This document shows positions 1 through 5,507 of a stretch of DNA of 6,081 nucleotides, in pieces (position 1 is the stretch's first letter; each line of letters starts with the position of its first letter). A program made the position numbers and the translations under genes. The stretch is taken from contig JAISBX010000032.1 of assembly GCA_031265965.1 (NCBI GenBank), positions 1-6,081 of the forward strand, given 5' to 3'. This stretch comes from Oscillospiraceae bacterium (GTDB lineage: Bacteria > Bacillota_A > Clostridia > Oscillospirales > Oscillospiraceae). Below the pieces are notes generated by a model, which saw only the letters and a program-made list of their open reading frames with translations, ran no database searches and was not told where the DNA came from.

Positions 1-855
1 GGCGCGACTGATGCGGGCGCGATCTCCGTGTACGCCAGCTTCTATCCTATGTACGACTTCGCCGTGAAAATCGGCGGGGACAGGGTGGAGGTCGTGAACA
101 TGGTGCCGTCAGGGGTGGAACCGCACGACTGGGAGCCCGCGGCGGCGGATATCACCGGGCTTGAGGGCGCCGACGTATTCATATACAACGGCGCGGGCAT
201 GGAGCACTGGGCGGAGGACATACTGGAGACCCTGCAAAACAAGGAGCTCGTCGTCGTCGAGGCGTCTCGGGGCATCGAGCTGATCGAGGGGCACGACGAG
301 CACGGCGACGAGGACGAGGATGAGGACGAGGACGAACACGAGGACGAGGGGTTCGACCCGCACGTGTGGCTCGATCCGGAGCGCGCCAAGGCGGAAATGG
401 GAACCATCAGGGACGCGCTCAAACAGGCGTCGCCGGCAGACGCGGACTATTTCGACTCGAATTACGAAAAGTACGCCGCGCAGCTCGACGCGCTTGACGC
501 GGAATTCAAGGCCGCGCTGGGGCCGCTCGAAAACAGGGACATAATCGTCGCGCATCAGGCGTTCGGGTACTTATGCGCGGCTTACGGACTCAACCAGATA
601 CCGATAGAAGGGCTGTCCGCGGAGTCGGAGCCCGATCCGGCGAGAGTCGCCGAGATAATCGAGTTCGCGGACGAACACGAAATAAAGGTCATATTCTTTG
701 AGGAGCTCGTCAGCCCCAAGGTCGCACAGACTATAGCGGACGCCATCGGAGCCGAGGTCGACGTGCTCAATCCGTTTGAGGGCCCGGGCGACGGCGGCGA
801 CTATTTCGGCGTCATGCGCCTGAATCTGGAGGCATTGCTGCGGGCGCTGCAATAA
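1..855 (+). CDS. znuA: Zinc ABC transporter substrate-binding protein ZnuA (5' partial)
   Basis: This is the extracellular metal receptor of a ZnuABC importer (cluster A-I / TroA-like family). The reading frame is open from base 1, so the start codon and the export or lipoprotein signal lie outside the window; 284 residues are visible. Numbering from base 1, the expected zinc ligands are His42 in PHDWEP, His121 in DPHVWLDP and His185 in HQAFGYL. A His at the third position is typical of zinc receptors; manganese-type relatives usually carry Glu there. Between ligands one and two lies the metal-site loop (residues 98-116), which is mostly Asp/Glu with three His. The C-terminal YFGVMRLNLEALLRAL is typical of the family end. 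The stop is 23 bases before znuC. Manganese specificity is the main alternative but is less likely given the His and the neighbours. Confidence 0.93.
   Translation, partial: GATDAGAISVYASFYPMYDFAVKIGGDRVEVVNMVPSGVEPHDWEPAAADITGLEGADVFIYNGAGMEHWAEDILETLQNKELVVVEASRGIELIEGHDEHGDEDEDEDEDEHEDEGFDPHVWLDPERAKAEMGTIRDALKQASPADADYFDSNYEKYAAQLDALDAEFKAALGPLENRDIIVAHQAFGYLCAAYGLNQIPIEGLSAESEPDPARVAEIIEFADEHEIKVIFFEELVSPKVAQTIADAIGAEVDVLNPFEGPGDGGDYFGVMRLNLEALLRALQ
292..348 (+). repeat. Acidic, His-containing metal loop encoded by GACGAG hexamer repeats in znuA
   Basis: This in-frame low-complexity stretch encodes 19 residues, of which 15 are Asp or Glu and three are His. Bases 307-348 are seven imperfect copies of the hexamer GACGAG (Asp-Glu), with GAT, GAA and CAC variants. 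It occupies the position of the His-rich loop of zinc-binding ZnuA proteins, which is thought to collect or sense zinc. Here Asp and Glu dominate over His. A hexamer repeat can change length by slippage without breaking the frame. Confidence 0.85.
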
Positions 856-865
856 CGTGTGACGT

Positions 866-872
866 GGGAGGA
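866..872 (+). promoter_or_regulatory. Ribosome binding site of znuC
   Basis: GGGAGGA lies six bases before the ATG at 879. It is a strong Shine-Dalgarno match and supports that start. Confidence 0.8.
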
Positions 873-878
873 TAGTCG

Positions 879-1598
879 ATGCCTGAGGTCGTCGGGGCGG
901 AGGAACTGAGCTTTCGATACGGGGACGAGCCCGTCTTTTCGCGGGTCGGCTTCACCGTTGACGCGGGCGATTTCGTCGCGGTCATCGGTTCAAACGGCGC
1001 CGGAAAGAGTACGCTGATGCGTCTCATACTCGGCGAGCTGACGCCCTCGTCGGGCGCCGTCCGGCTGTTCGGGCAGGACGTCCGGAGCTTCAGGCAGTGG
1101 CCGAGGCTCGGGTATCTGGCGCAGGAGGGGCTGAAGTCCGCCGTGGATTTCCCGGCGACGGCGGAGGAGATTGTGACGGCCAACCTGTTTTCGCAGATCG
1201 GGTTCATGCGTTTCACCGGGAAGCGCCACAGGGAGAAAGCGGCGGCGGCGCTTGAGCGCGTGGGTATGGAAAAATATTCCAAACGTATGCCGGGCAACCT
1301 GTCCGGCGGACAGAGGCAGCGCGGCATGCTCGCGCGCGTGTTGGTGGGCGAGCCGGAACTGCTGCTGCTCGACGAGCCGACGAGCGGCATGGACAACGAT
1401 ATGGCGGACTCGCTGTTCGGTTTGCTGGCGGAGCTCTGCTCCGAGCGCGGGCTGACCGCCGTGATGGTGACGCACGACACGTCAAACGCGGCGCGGCATT
1501 GCTCGAGGACGCTGTGTCTGGAGTACGGTTCGCTCGTGGAGCTCGACCGGGCGCAGCTTGGCGAGGAGCTGGCGCACAGGCACAGGCATCCGGAATGA
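879..1598 (+). CDS. znuC: Zinc ABC transporter ATP-binding protein ZnuC
   Basis: This is the cytoplasmic ATPase subunit that powers zinc import through ZnuB. The 239-residue protein is a complete ABC nucleotide-binding domain: Walker A GSNGAGKST at residues 37-45, Q-loop Gln82, signature LSGGQRQR at 141-148, Walker B LLLLDEP at 161-167 with catalytic Glu166, and H-loop His199 in VTHD. Length is near the usual 230-260 residues of the family. ATG at 879 is chosen because GGGAGGA precedes it at good spacing. The C-terminus ends in an HRHRHPE tail with three alternating His, possibly metal-binding. The gene sits between znuA and znuB with short gaps, which fixes the subunit assignment better than sequence alone; manganese-type homologues share the same motifs. 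Confidence 0.95.
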   Translation: MPEVVGAEELSFRYGDEPVFSRVGFTVDAGDFVAVIGSNGAGKSTLMRLILGELTPSSGAVRLFGQDVRSFRQWPRLGYLAQEGLKSAVDFPATAEEIVTANLFSQIGFMRFTGKRHREKAAAALERVGMEKYSKRMPGNLSGGQRQRGMLARVLVGEPELLLLDEPTSGMDNDMADSLFGLLAELCSERGLTAVMVTHDTSNAARHCSRTLCLEYGSLVELDRAQLGEELAHRHRHPE

Positions 1599-1604
1599 GG
1601 GGGG
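1597..1604 (+). promoter_or_regulatory. Ribosome binding site of znuB, overlapping the znuC stop
   Basis: GAGGGGGG lies seven bases before ATG 1612 and shares bases with the znuC TGA (1596-1598), suggesting translational coupling. A GTG at 1609 is directly upstream and in frame but leaves only four bases of spacing, so ATG 1612 is preferred. Confidence 0.65.
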
Positions 1605-1611
1605 CTCGGTG

Positions 1612-2421
1612 ATGGCGATACTCCAATACGATTTTATGAGGCGCGCTTTCGCCGTGGGCATAATGCTCGCCGTAATTATCCCGTGTATAGGCATAGTCGT
1701 GGTGCTCAAGCGTATGTCGATGATCGGCGACACGCTGTCGCACTCGTCGCTGGCGGGCGTCGCCGCCGGCTTGATACTGGGTATCAACCCGATAATCGGG
1801 GCGGGCGCCGTCTGTATCGCCGCCGCGCTCGGCATAGAGGTCATACGGAAACGGATACCGAAATTCTCCGAGATGTCCATCGCCATAATGATGTCGGCGG
1901 GCGTGGGGCTGGCCGGCGTGCTGTCGGGCTTTGTCAGGAACGCCGCGAGCTTTAACAGCTTCCTGTTCGGGAGCATAGTAGCCGTCAGCGATTTTGAGCT
2001 GGGTCTCGTGATATGCGTGAGCTGCGCCGTGCTGCTCGTGTTCACGCTGCTGTATAAGGAGCTGTTCTTCATAACGCTGGACGAACGCGCGGCGCGCCTC
2101 GCGGGCGTGCCCGTGAGGGCGGTAAATTTCGTCTTCACAGTGCTGACGGCCGTGACGGTGTCGGTCGCCGCGCGGACCGTGGGCGCGCTGATCGTGTCAT
2201 CGATGATGGTGGTGCCCGTGGCGTGCGCCATGCAGGTGGGGAAGAGCTACAGGCAGACCGTCGTCGGAGCGGTGTGCTTCGGCGTCGGTTTCACGGTCGC
2301 AGGCTTGTTCATCGCCTATTACGCCCGGCTGAAACCCGGCGGCGCGATAGTTCTGCTGGGCGTCGTATGCCTCATACTTATATTAGCGGCGAAATATACG
2401 CGCGCGGCGCTGCGGAAATAG
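1612..2421 (+). CDS. znuB: Zinc ABC transporter permease ZnuB
   Basis: This is the integral membrane subunit of the importer (ABC-3 permease family). The protein has 269 residues from ATG 1612, close to the family norm. It is strongly hydrophobic with several membrane segments, the first at about residues 12-32. Two family hallmarks are clear: the RMSMIGDTLSHSSLAG region (about 34-49), matching the conserved RRMsxxGDaxSH motif, and the later LDERAARLAGVPV stretch, followed by the conserved VGALIVSSMMVVPVACA segment that contacts the ATPase or lines the pathway. Frame and start are supported by the ribosome site after the znuC stop. The reading frame can be extended upstream into znuC, but that extension is hydrophilic and lacks a ribosome site. 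Isoleucine is written mostly as ATA (16 of 25). Confidence 0.95.
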   Translation: MAILQYDFMRRAFAVGIMLAVIIPCIGIVVVLKRMSMIGDTLSHSSLAGVAAGLILGINPIIGAGAVCIAAALGIEVIRKRIPKFSEMSIAIMMSAGVGLAGVLSGFVRNAASFNSFLFGSIVAVSDFELGLVICVSCAVLLVFTLLYKELFFITLDERAARLAGVPVRAVNFVFTVLTAVTVSVAARTVGALIVSSMMVVPVACAMQVGKSYRQTVVGAVCFGVGFTVAGLFIAYYARLKPGGAIVLLGVVCLILILAAKYTRAALRK

Positions 2422-2433
2422 GGGGCGGGTATT

Positions 2434-2841
2434 GTGAGCGGGAATGTGAAGTCGCTGCCGGACGGCATGAAGCGGACAAAGCAGCGGGAGATAGTCTTTT
2501 CGGTTCTCGCCGAGGCCGATCGTCCGCTGAGCGCCGCCGAGATTTGCTCGCGGACGCAGGCGGAGGGCACGCCCGTCTGGCTGTCCACCGTCTACAGGAT
2601 ATTGGAAATATTTGTAAAAGAACACGTGGCCGAAAAAATCGCCGTGACTGCCAGCGATATGGCGTTTTACGGGCTGTCGGATCGGAGCCACAGGCATTAC
2701 GCGGTCTGTATAAGCTGCCGGAGGATCATATCGATGGACAATTGCCCGATGGAGCAGTTTCTGCCCAGTATCCAAGACGAGAACTTCCGCGTGACAGGGC
2801 ACAATCTGGAGATTTACGGTTACTGCGGCGACTGCAAGTAA
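2434..2841 (+). CDS. zur: Fur-family metalloregulator, probably the zinc repressor Zur
   Basis: This is a 135-residue Fur-superfamily repressor. An N-terminal winged helix covers about residues 12-70, with a recognition-helix region LSTVYRILEIF (50-60). A C-terminal dimerisation and metal domain follows. Two CxxC pairs, Cys92/Cys95 and Cys131/Cys134, should form the structural zinc site. His86, His88, Cys104 or Glu107 and His123 are candidate sensing ligands. The motif reads HRHYAVC, placing the His four residues before the first Cys rather than the more common three. The GTG start at 2434 has a weak GGGGCGGG upstream; ATG 2467, at the usual Fur N-terminus, is an alternative that would shorten the protein by 11 residues. 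The gene lies 12 bases after znuB, so zinc is the likely ligand and feedback control of the operon is likely. Fur, PerR or Mur activity cannot be excluded from sequence alone. Confidence 0.85.
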   Translation: MSGNVKSLPDGMKRTKQREIVFSVLAEADRPLSAAEICSRTQAEGTPVWLSTVYRILEIFVKEHVAEKIAVTASDMAFYGLSDRSHRHYAVCISCRRIISMDNCPMEQFLPSIQDENFRVTGHNLEIYGYCGDCK

Positions 2842-2882
2842 CGGCGCGGAGTGCGTGTGCGCGCGTGCAGGGTCAATATTAT

Positions 2883-2889
2883 CGGAGGT
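2883..2889 (+). promoter_or_regulatory. Ribosome binding site of the COG0523 GTPase
   Basis: CGGAGGT is a strong Shine-Dalgarno sequence, but it lies 12 bases before ATG 2902, longer than usual. An in-frame TTG at 2893 is only three bases away, and another in-frame ATG is at 2914. ATG 2902 is the best compromise. This site follows a 60-base gap after zur, the longest gap inside the operon. Confidence 0.6.
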
Positions 2890-2901
2890 CATTTGTTATT
2901 T

Positions 2902-3831
2902 ATGTCGGCAAACATGTACATTGTGTCAGGGTTTCTGGGTGCGGGGAAGACCACGCTTATCCGCAAGCTTATAGACGAGGCGTTCGGGGGCGAGCGTGTC
3001 GTGCTCGTGGAGAACGATTTCGGGGAGGTCAGCGTGGACGCCGCGCTAATGCGCGCTGGCGGCGTCGAGGTCGCGGAGCTCGCGTCCGGATGTATCTGTT
3101 GCAGTATCTCGGACGATTTCGTGAAATCGCTCCGCGAACTGCTTGTGCGGTATAAGCCGGACAACGTGATAATCGAACCGTCCGGGGTCGGGAAGCTGTC
3201 GGACATCACCGCTTCGTGCTCTGACGGCTCGATACGCGCCCTCGCCGGGCTCCGGGGCGCGATAACCGTCGTCGACGCCGTCCGGTGTAATATGTACGCC
3301 GAGAACTTCGGGGAGTTTTTTGAGGATCAGATAGCGAACGCCAACGCCGTCGTCCTGTCGCGCTGCGATGGGAGTCCGGACGCGTCCGGCGCCGCGCGCG
3401 CGCTGGTGCGGACGCTGAACGGACGCGCGCCGATATTCGCGGAACCGTGGCCCGCACTGACCTCCGCGTCGATCCTCGCGCCCCTGCGCGGCGGGCACGA
3501 ACACAAACAACACGAACACGGCGGCGGGGAGCACGTCCACGACGCGGAGGACGTGTTTGAATCCGTCACGGTCTATTCCCCGGCGCGCTTCAACGAGAGC
3601 GAGCTGAGGCTCAAGGTGGCGGAGCTGGAGCTCGCCGGAACGCTCCTGCGGGCAAAGGGGCTCCTGCGCGGGCGCGACGGCTTTTGGGATCTGCAATACG
3701 TGCCCGGCGACCTTAAAATCACGCGTTGCGGCGGCGGGGCGCGCGACGGCGGCGTGCTGTGCGCCATGGGGCGCGGCCTCGACCCCGAGAGGATAGCGGA
3801 GCTGTTCGCCGGGTCGCTGGAGGCGGGATAG
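2902..3831 (+). CDS. COG0523 (CobW-like) GTPase, putative zinc metallochaperone
   Basis: This is a G3E-type P-loop GTPase of the CobW/COG0523 family, whose zinc-linked members (ZagA/YciC, ZigA, ZNG1) deliver zinc to client proteins during shortage. The protein has 309 residues from ATG 2902. Walker A GFLGAGKTT is at 10-18 and VENDFGE at 36-42. The family metal motif GCICC is at 63-67, Walker B-like IIEPSGVG at 90-97, and the guanine motif is SRCD at 153-156, a relaxed form of NKxD. A His-rich loop follows at about 199-213, with six His in 15 residues. A CobW C-terminal domain runs from about 219. The neighbouring znu and zur genes argue for zinc rather than cobalt, nickel or nitrile hydratase service. 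The stop is one base before the next start, so the two products are probably made together. Confidence 0.9.
   Translation: MSANMYIVSGFLGAGKTTLIRKLIDEAFGGERVVLVENDFGEVSVDAALMRAGGVEVAELASGCICCSISDDFVKSLRELLVRYKPDNVIIEPSGVGKLSDITASCSDGSIRALAGLRGAITVVDAVRCNMYAENFGEFFEDQIANANAVVLSRCDGSPDASGAARALVRTLNGRAPIFAEPWPALTSASILAPLRGGHEHKQHEHGGGEHVHDAEDVFESVTVYSPARFNESELRLKVAELELAGTLLRAKGLLRGRDGFWDLQYVPGDLKITRCGGGARDGGVLCAMGRGLDPERIAELFAGSLEAG
3819..3823 (+). promoter_or_regulatory. Ribosome binding site of the GTPase-permease fusion gene
   Basis: GGAGG, inside the 3' end of the preceding gene, lies nine bases before ATG 3833 and supports that start. Confidence 0.7.
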
Positions 3832-3832
3832 T

Positions 3833-5425
3833 ATGATCCCGGTCTATGTCGTCACGGGCTTTCTCGGCTCGGGCAAGAGCACCTTCATAAAACAACTGCT
3901 TGACAGGAGCGAGTGGCGGGACGTAAACGTCCTGACCGTGCAGTTCGAGTCCGGCGCCGAAAAGCTGCCGGACGGCGGCGACAGCCGCGAAAACCTTGTC
4001 ATTCCGATGCGGGTGTTCGAGAGCTCGCCCGACGACGTCGCCGCGACGCTGTCCAAACGCATTCGCGCGGGAGCGGAGCGGTTGGAGCGGGCGACCGACG
4101 AGATATGGATCGAGTGGAACGGGGTAGTTCCGTATAACCGGCTGAGCGAGCTGCTGCTGCGCCCGTCCTTGAGCGGTCTGTGCGCCGTTATGCGTGTGAT
4201 ACACATAGCCGACGCGCGAACGATAGACAGCTTGCTGGGAAAGACCGGAAACGCGCTGCCGGAGCAGATCGCGAGCAGCGATTTCGCCGTAGTCCAGGGC
4301 GCCGGCGGCGCGAAGGATCTGCGCCGGGCGCGCGGGACGCTGCGCAGCGTAAATCCCGGCGTACCTGTCTGCGGCGCCGCGTCGGACCGGCTGTATTCAC
4401 GCGTATACGCGCGCGGCGAGTCGCCCTTCAGCGCGTTTTTCGTGATGGCGGTGGTCGCGGCGATTCTTTACATTATCGCCGTGCCATTTTTGGAAAATTA
4501 TGGTATACCCGCTAATAGAACCGTCAATATTTTTCTAGGGATCATCCTGCAGGCCGTGCCGTTTTTGCTGATAGGAGTGCTGCTGTCGTCCGCTATCGAG
4601 GTTTTTGTGACTAGGGCGGCGATCGAGAGGCTGTTTCCTAAGAATAAGGTCGCGGGGATGCTTGCGGCGGTTTTCGCGGGGTTTTTGCTGCCGGTCTGCG
4701 ACTGCGCGTCGATACCGATATTCCGCAGCTTGATTAGGAAAGGCGTGCCCCTGCACGCGGCGGTGACGTTCATGACGGTTTCGCCGGTGATCAATCCGGT
4801 GGTGATACTGTCCACTTATTACGCGTTCGGGGGCGATATGAGCATCGTCGCCGCCAGAGTGATTCTGGGGATAGCGGCCTCCGCCGTAATAGGGCTGACG
4901 TTTGCCGCGCGGCCGCCGCGAGAGAGCGTTCTGGCGGGCGGGACCCCGGGCAGGCTGGCGTACGGCGGCAGAGCCTATGACTACTCGGAGCCTTCGGGGA
5001 CGCGCGGCGGCAGGCTCGGGCTGTTTTTGCGGCACGCCCAGGCGGAGTTCTGGGACGTGGGGAAATATCTCGTGGCCGGCACGTTCGTATCCGCGGCGTT
5101 CCAGTCCGCGGGTCTGCGGTTGTTCGCACAGGCGCGCGGCGGCTGGGGGCTGGCGGCGTCCGTCGCGGTAATGATGGCCGCCGGTTTCCTGCTGTCGCTG
5201 TGCTCGTCGTCGGACGCAGTGGTGGCGCGCAGCCTCATGAACCAGTTCCCGACGGGCGCGCTGATGGGCTTTCTCGTATTCGGCCCGATGATGGATATCA
5301 AGAACGCGCTGATGCTCTCTTCTGGCTTCACCGCCCGGTTTATCGTAAGGCTCACCGTCACGGCGTTTATCGTCTGCTTCGCGGCGGTATTCCTCTGGTA
5401 CGGCCGGGCCGCCGTCGGATTTTAA
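3833..5425 (+). CDS. Fusion of divergent CobW-like P-loop domain and COG0701/DUF318-type permease
   Basis: This single 530-residue frame holds two domains. Residues 1-192 resemble a CobW-type NTPase: Walker A GFLGSGKST at 9-17, a VQFESG strand at 36-41 where relatives have VNDFGE, IWIEWNGVVP at 91-100 matching the IIExSG Walker B region, and IADA at 125-128. No CxCC is present, and the guanine motif position reads QGAGG (155-159) instead of NKxD, so GTP specificity is doubtful. There is no CobW C-terminal domain. From about residue 202 the protein is a polytopic membrane protein of the COG0701 permease group (B. subtilis YcgR and ArsP relatives). It has LLPVCDC at 285-291, SPVINPVVIL at 317-326, LCSSSDAVVARS at 456-467 and GPMMDIKN at 484-491, with about eight hydrophobic segments and a polar loop at 360-405. 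ATG 3833 has a good ribosome site. An internal ATG at 4445 (Met205) lacks one, so the fusion is probably translated whole. The transported substrate is unknown; a metal is inferred from context. Confidence 0.88.
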   Translation: MIPVYVVTGFLGSGKSTFIKQLLDRSEWRDVNVLTVQFESGAEKLPDGGDSRENLVIPMRVFESSPDDVAATLSKRIRAGAERLERATDEIWIEWNGVVPYNRLSELLLRPSLSGLCAVMRVIHIADARTIDSLLGKTGNALPEQIASSDFAVVQGAGGAKDLRRARGTLRSVNPGVPVCGAASDRLYSRVYARGESPFSAFFVMAVVAAILYIIAVPFLENYGIPANRTVNIFLGIILQAVPFLLIGVLLSSAIEVFVTRAAIERLFPKNKVAGMLAAVFAGFLLPVCDCASIPIFRSLIRKGVPLHAAVTFMTVSPVINPVVILSTYYAFGGDMSIVAARVILGIAASAVIGLTFAARPPRESVLAGGTPGRLAYGGRAYDYSEPSGTRGGRLGLFLRHAQAEFWDVGKYLVAGTFVSAAFQSAGLRLFAQARGGWGLAASVAVMMAAGFLLSLCSSSDAVVARSLMNQFPTGALMGFLVFGPMMDIKNALMLSSGFTARFIVRLTVTAFIVCFAAVFLWYGRAAVGF

Positions 5426-5432
5426 CTGTAGG

Positions 5433-5453
5433 TGATGAGATTTTTTCTCATTA
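5433..5453 (+). other. Small inverted repeat between the zinc operon and the next gene
   Basis: TGATGAGA and TCTCATTA can pair over eight positions, including one G-U, around a five-T loop. It starts eight bases after the stop of the fusion gene. No T-run follows the stem, so it is not a standard intrinsic terminator. It could be a weak terminator, an mRNA end-stabilising hairpin or a protein-binding site just upstream of the next promoter. Confidence 0.4.
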
Positions 5454-5458
5454 GGATG

Positions 5459-5486
5459 TTGACATTTCGTGAAATTGGGGTATAAT
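5459..5486 (+). promoter_or_regulatory. Sigma-70/SigA-type promoter for the ATPase gene
   Basis: A perfect -35 TTGACA (5459-5464) and a perfect -10 TATAAT (5481-5486) are separated by 16 bases. Transcription would start near 5493, giving a leader of only about 15 bases that begins at or just before the ribosome site. It separates the following gene from the zinc operon. Confidence 0.8.
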
Positions 5487-5493
5487 CATAGTT

Positions 5494-5500
5494 GGGGTGA
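5494..5500 (+). promoter_or_regulatory. Ribosome binding site of the ATPase gene
   Basis: GGGGTGA lies seven bases before ATG 5508. It is a fair Shine-Dalgarno match and agrees with the family-typical N-terminus of the product. Confidence 0.6.
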
Positions 5501-5507
5501 TTTAACA

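Noticed and set aside
812..1480. Long minus-strand open frame opposite znuC (and similar ones opposite the other genes)
   Set aside because: The predicted product is low-complexity (Ser, Pro, Ala rich), matches no family I know, and mirrors the codon structure of the plus-strand gene.
2851..2869. Alternating purine-pyrimidine tract before the GTPase gene, possible Z-DNA element
   Set aside because: In DNA this rich in GC, short GTGCGC-type tracts are expected by chance, and nothing else supports a function.
2851..2901. Upstream GTG start giving a longer GTPase
   Set aside because: The extra residues (MRVRACRVN...) are unlike the family N-terminus, and the strong ribosome site lies inside this stretch, pointing to ATG 2902.
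2223..3155. A 310-codon open frame on the plus strand overlapping znuB, zur and the GTPase gene
   Set aside because: It is rich in Arg, Gly and Ala with no recognisable motif, has no ribosome site and crosses three well-supported genes in another frame; it is a by-product of high GC.
4445..5425. Separate permease gene starting at the internal ATG
   Set aside because: No Shine-Dalgarno sequence precedes it and the frame from 3833 is unbroken, so a fusion is the simpler reading.
5433..5453. Rho-independent terminator after the fusion gene
   Set aside because: The stem is AT-rich and no T-run follows it; the T-run lies inside the loop. It is listed only as an inverted repeat.
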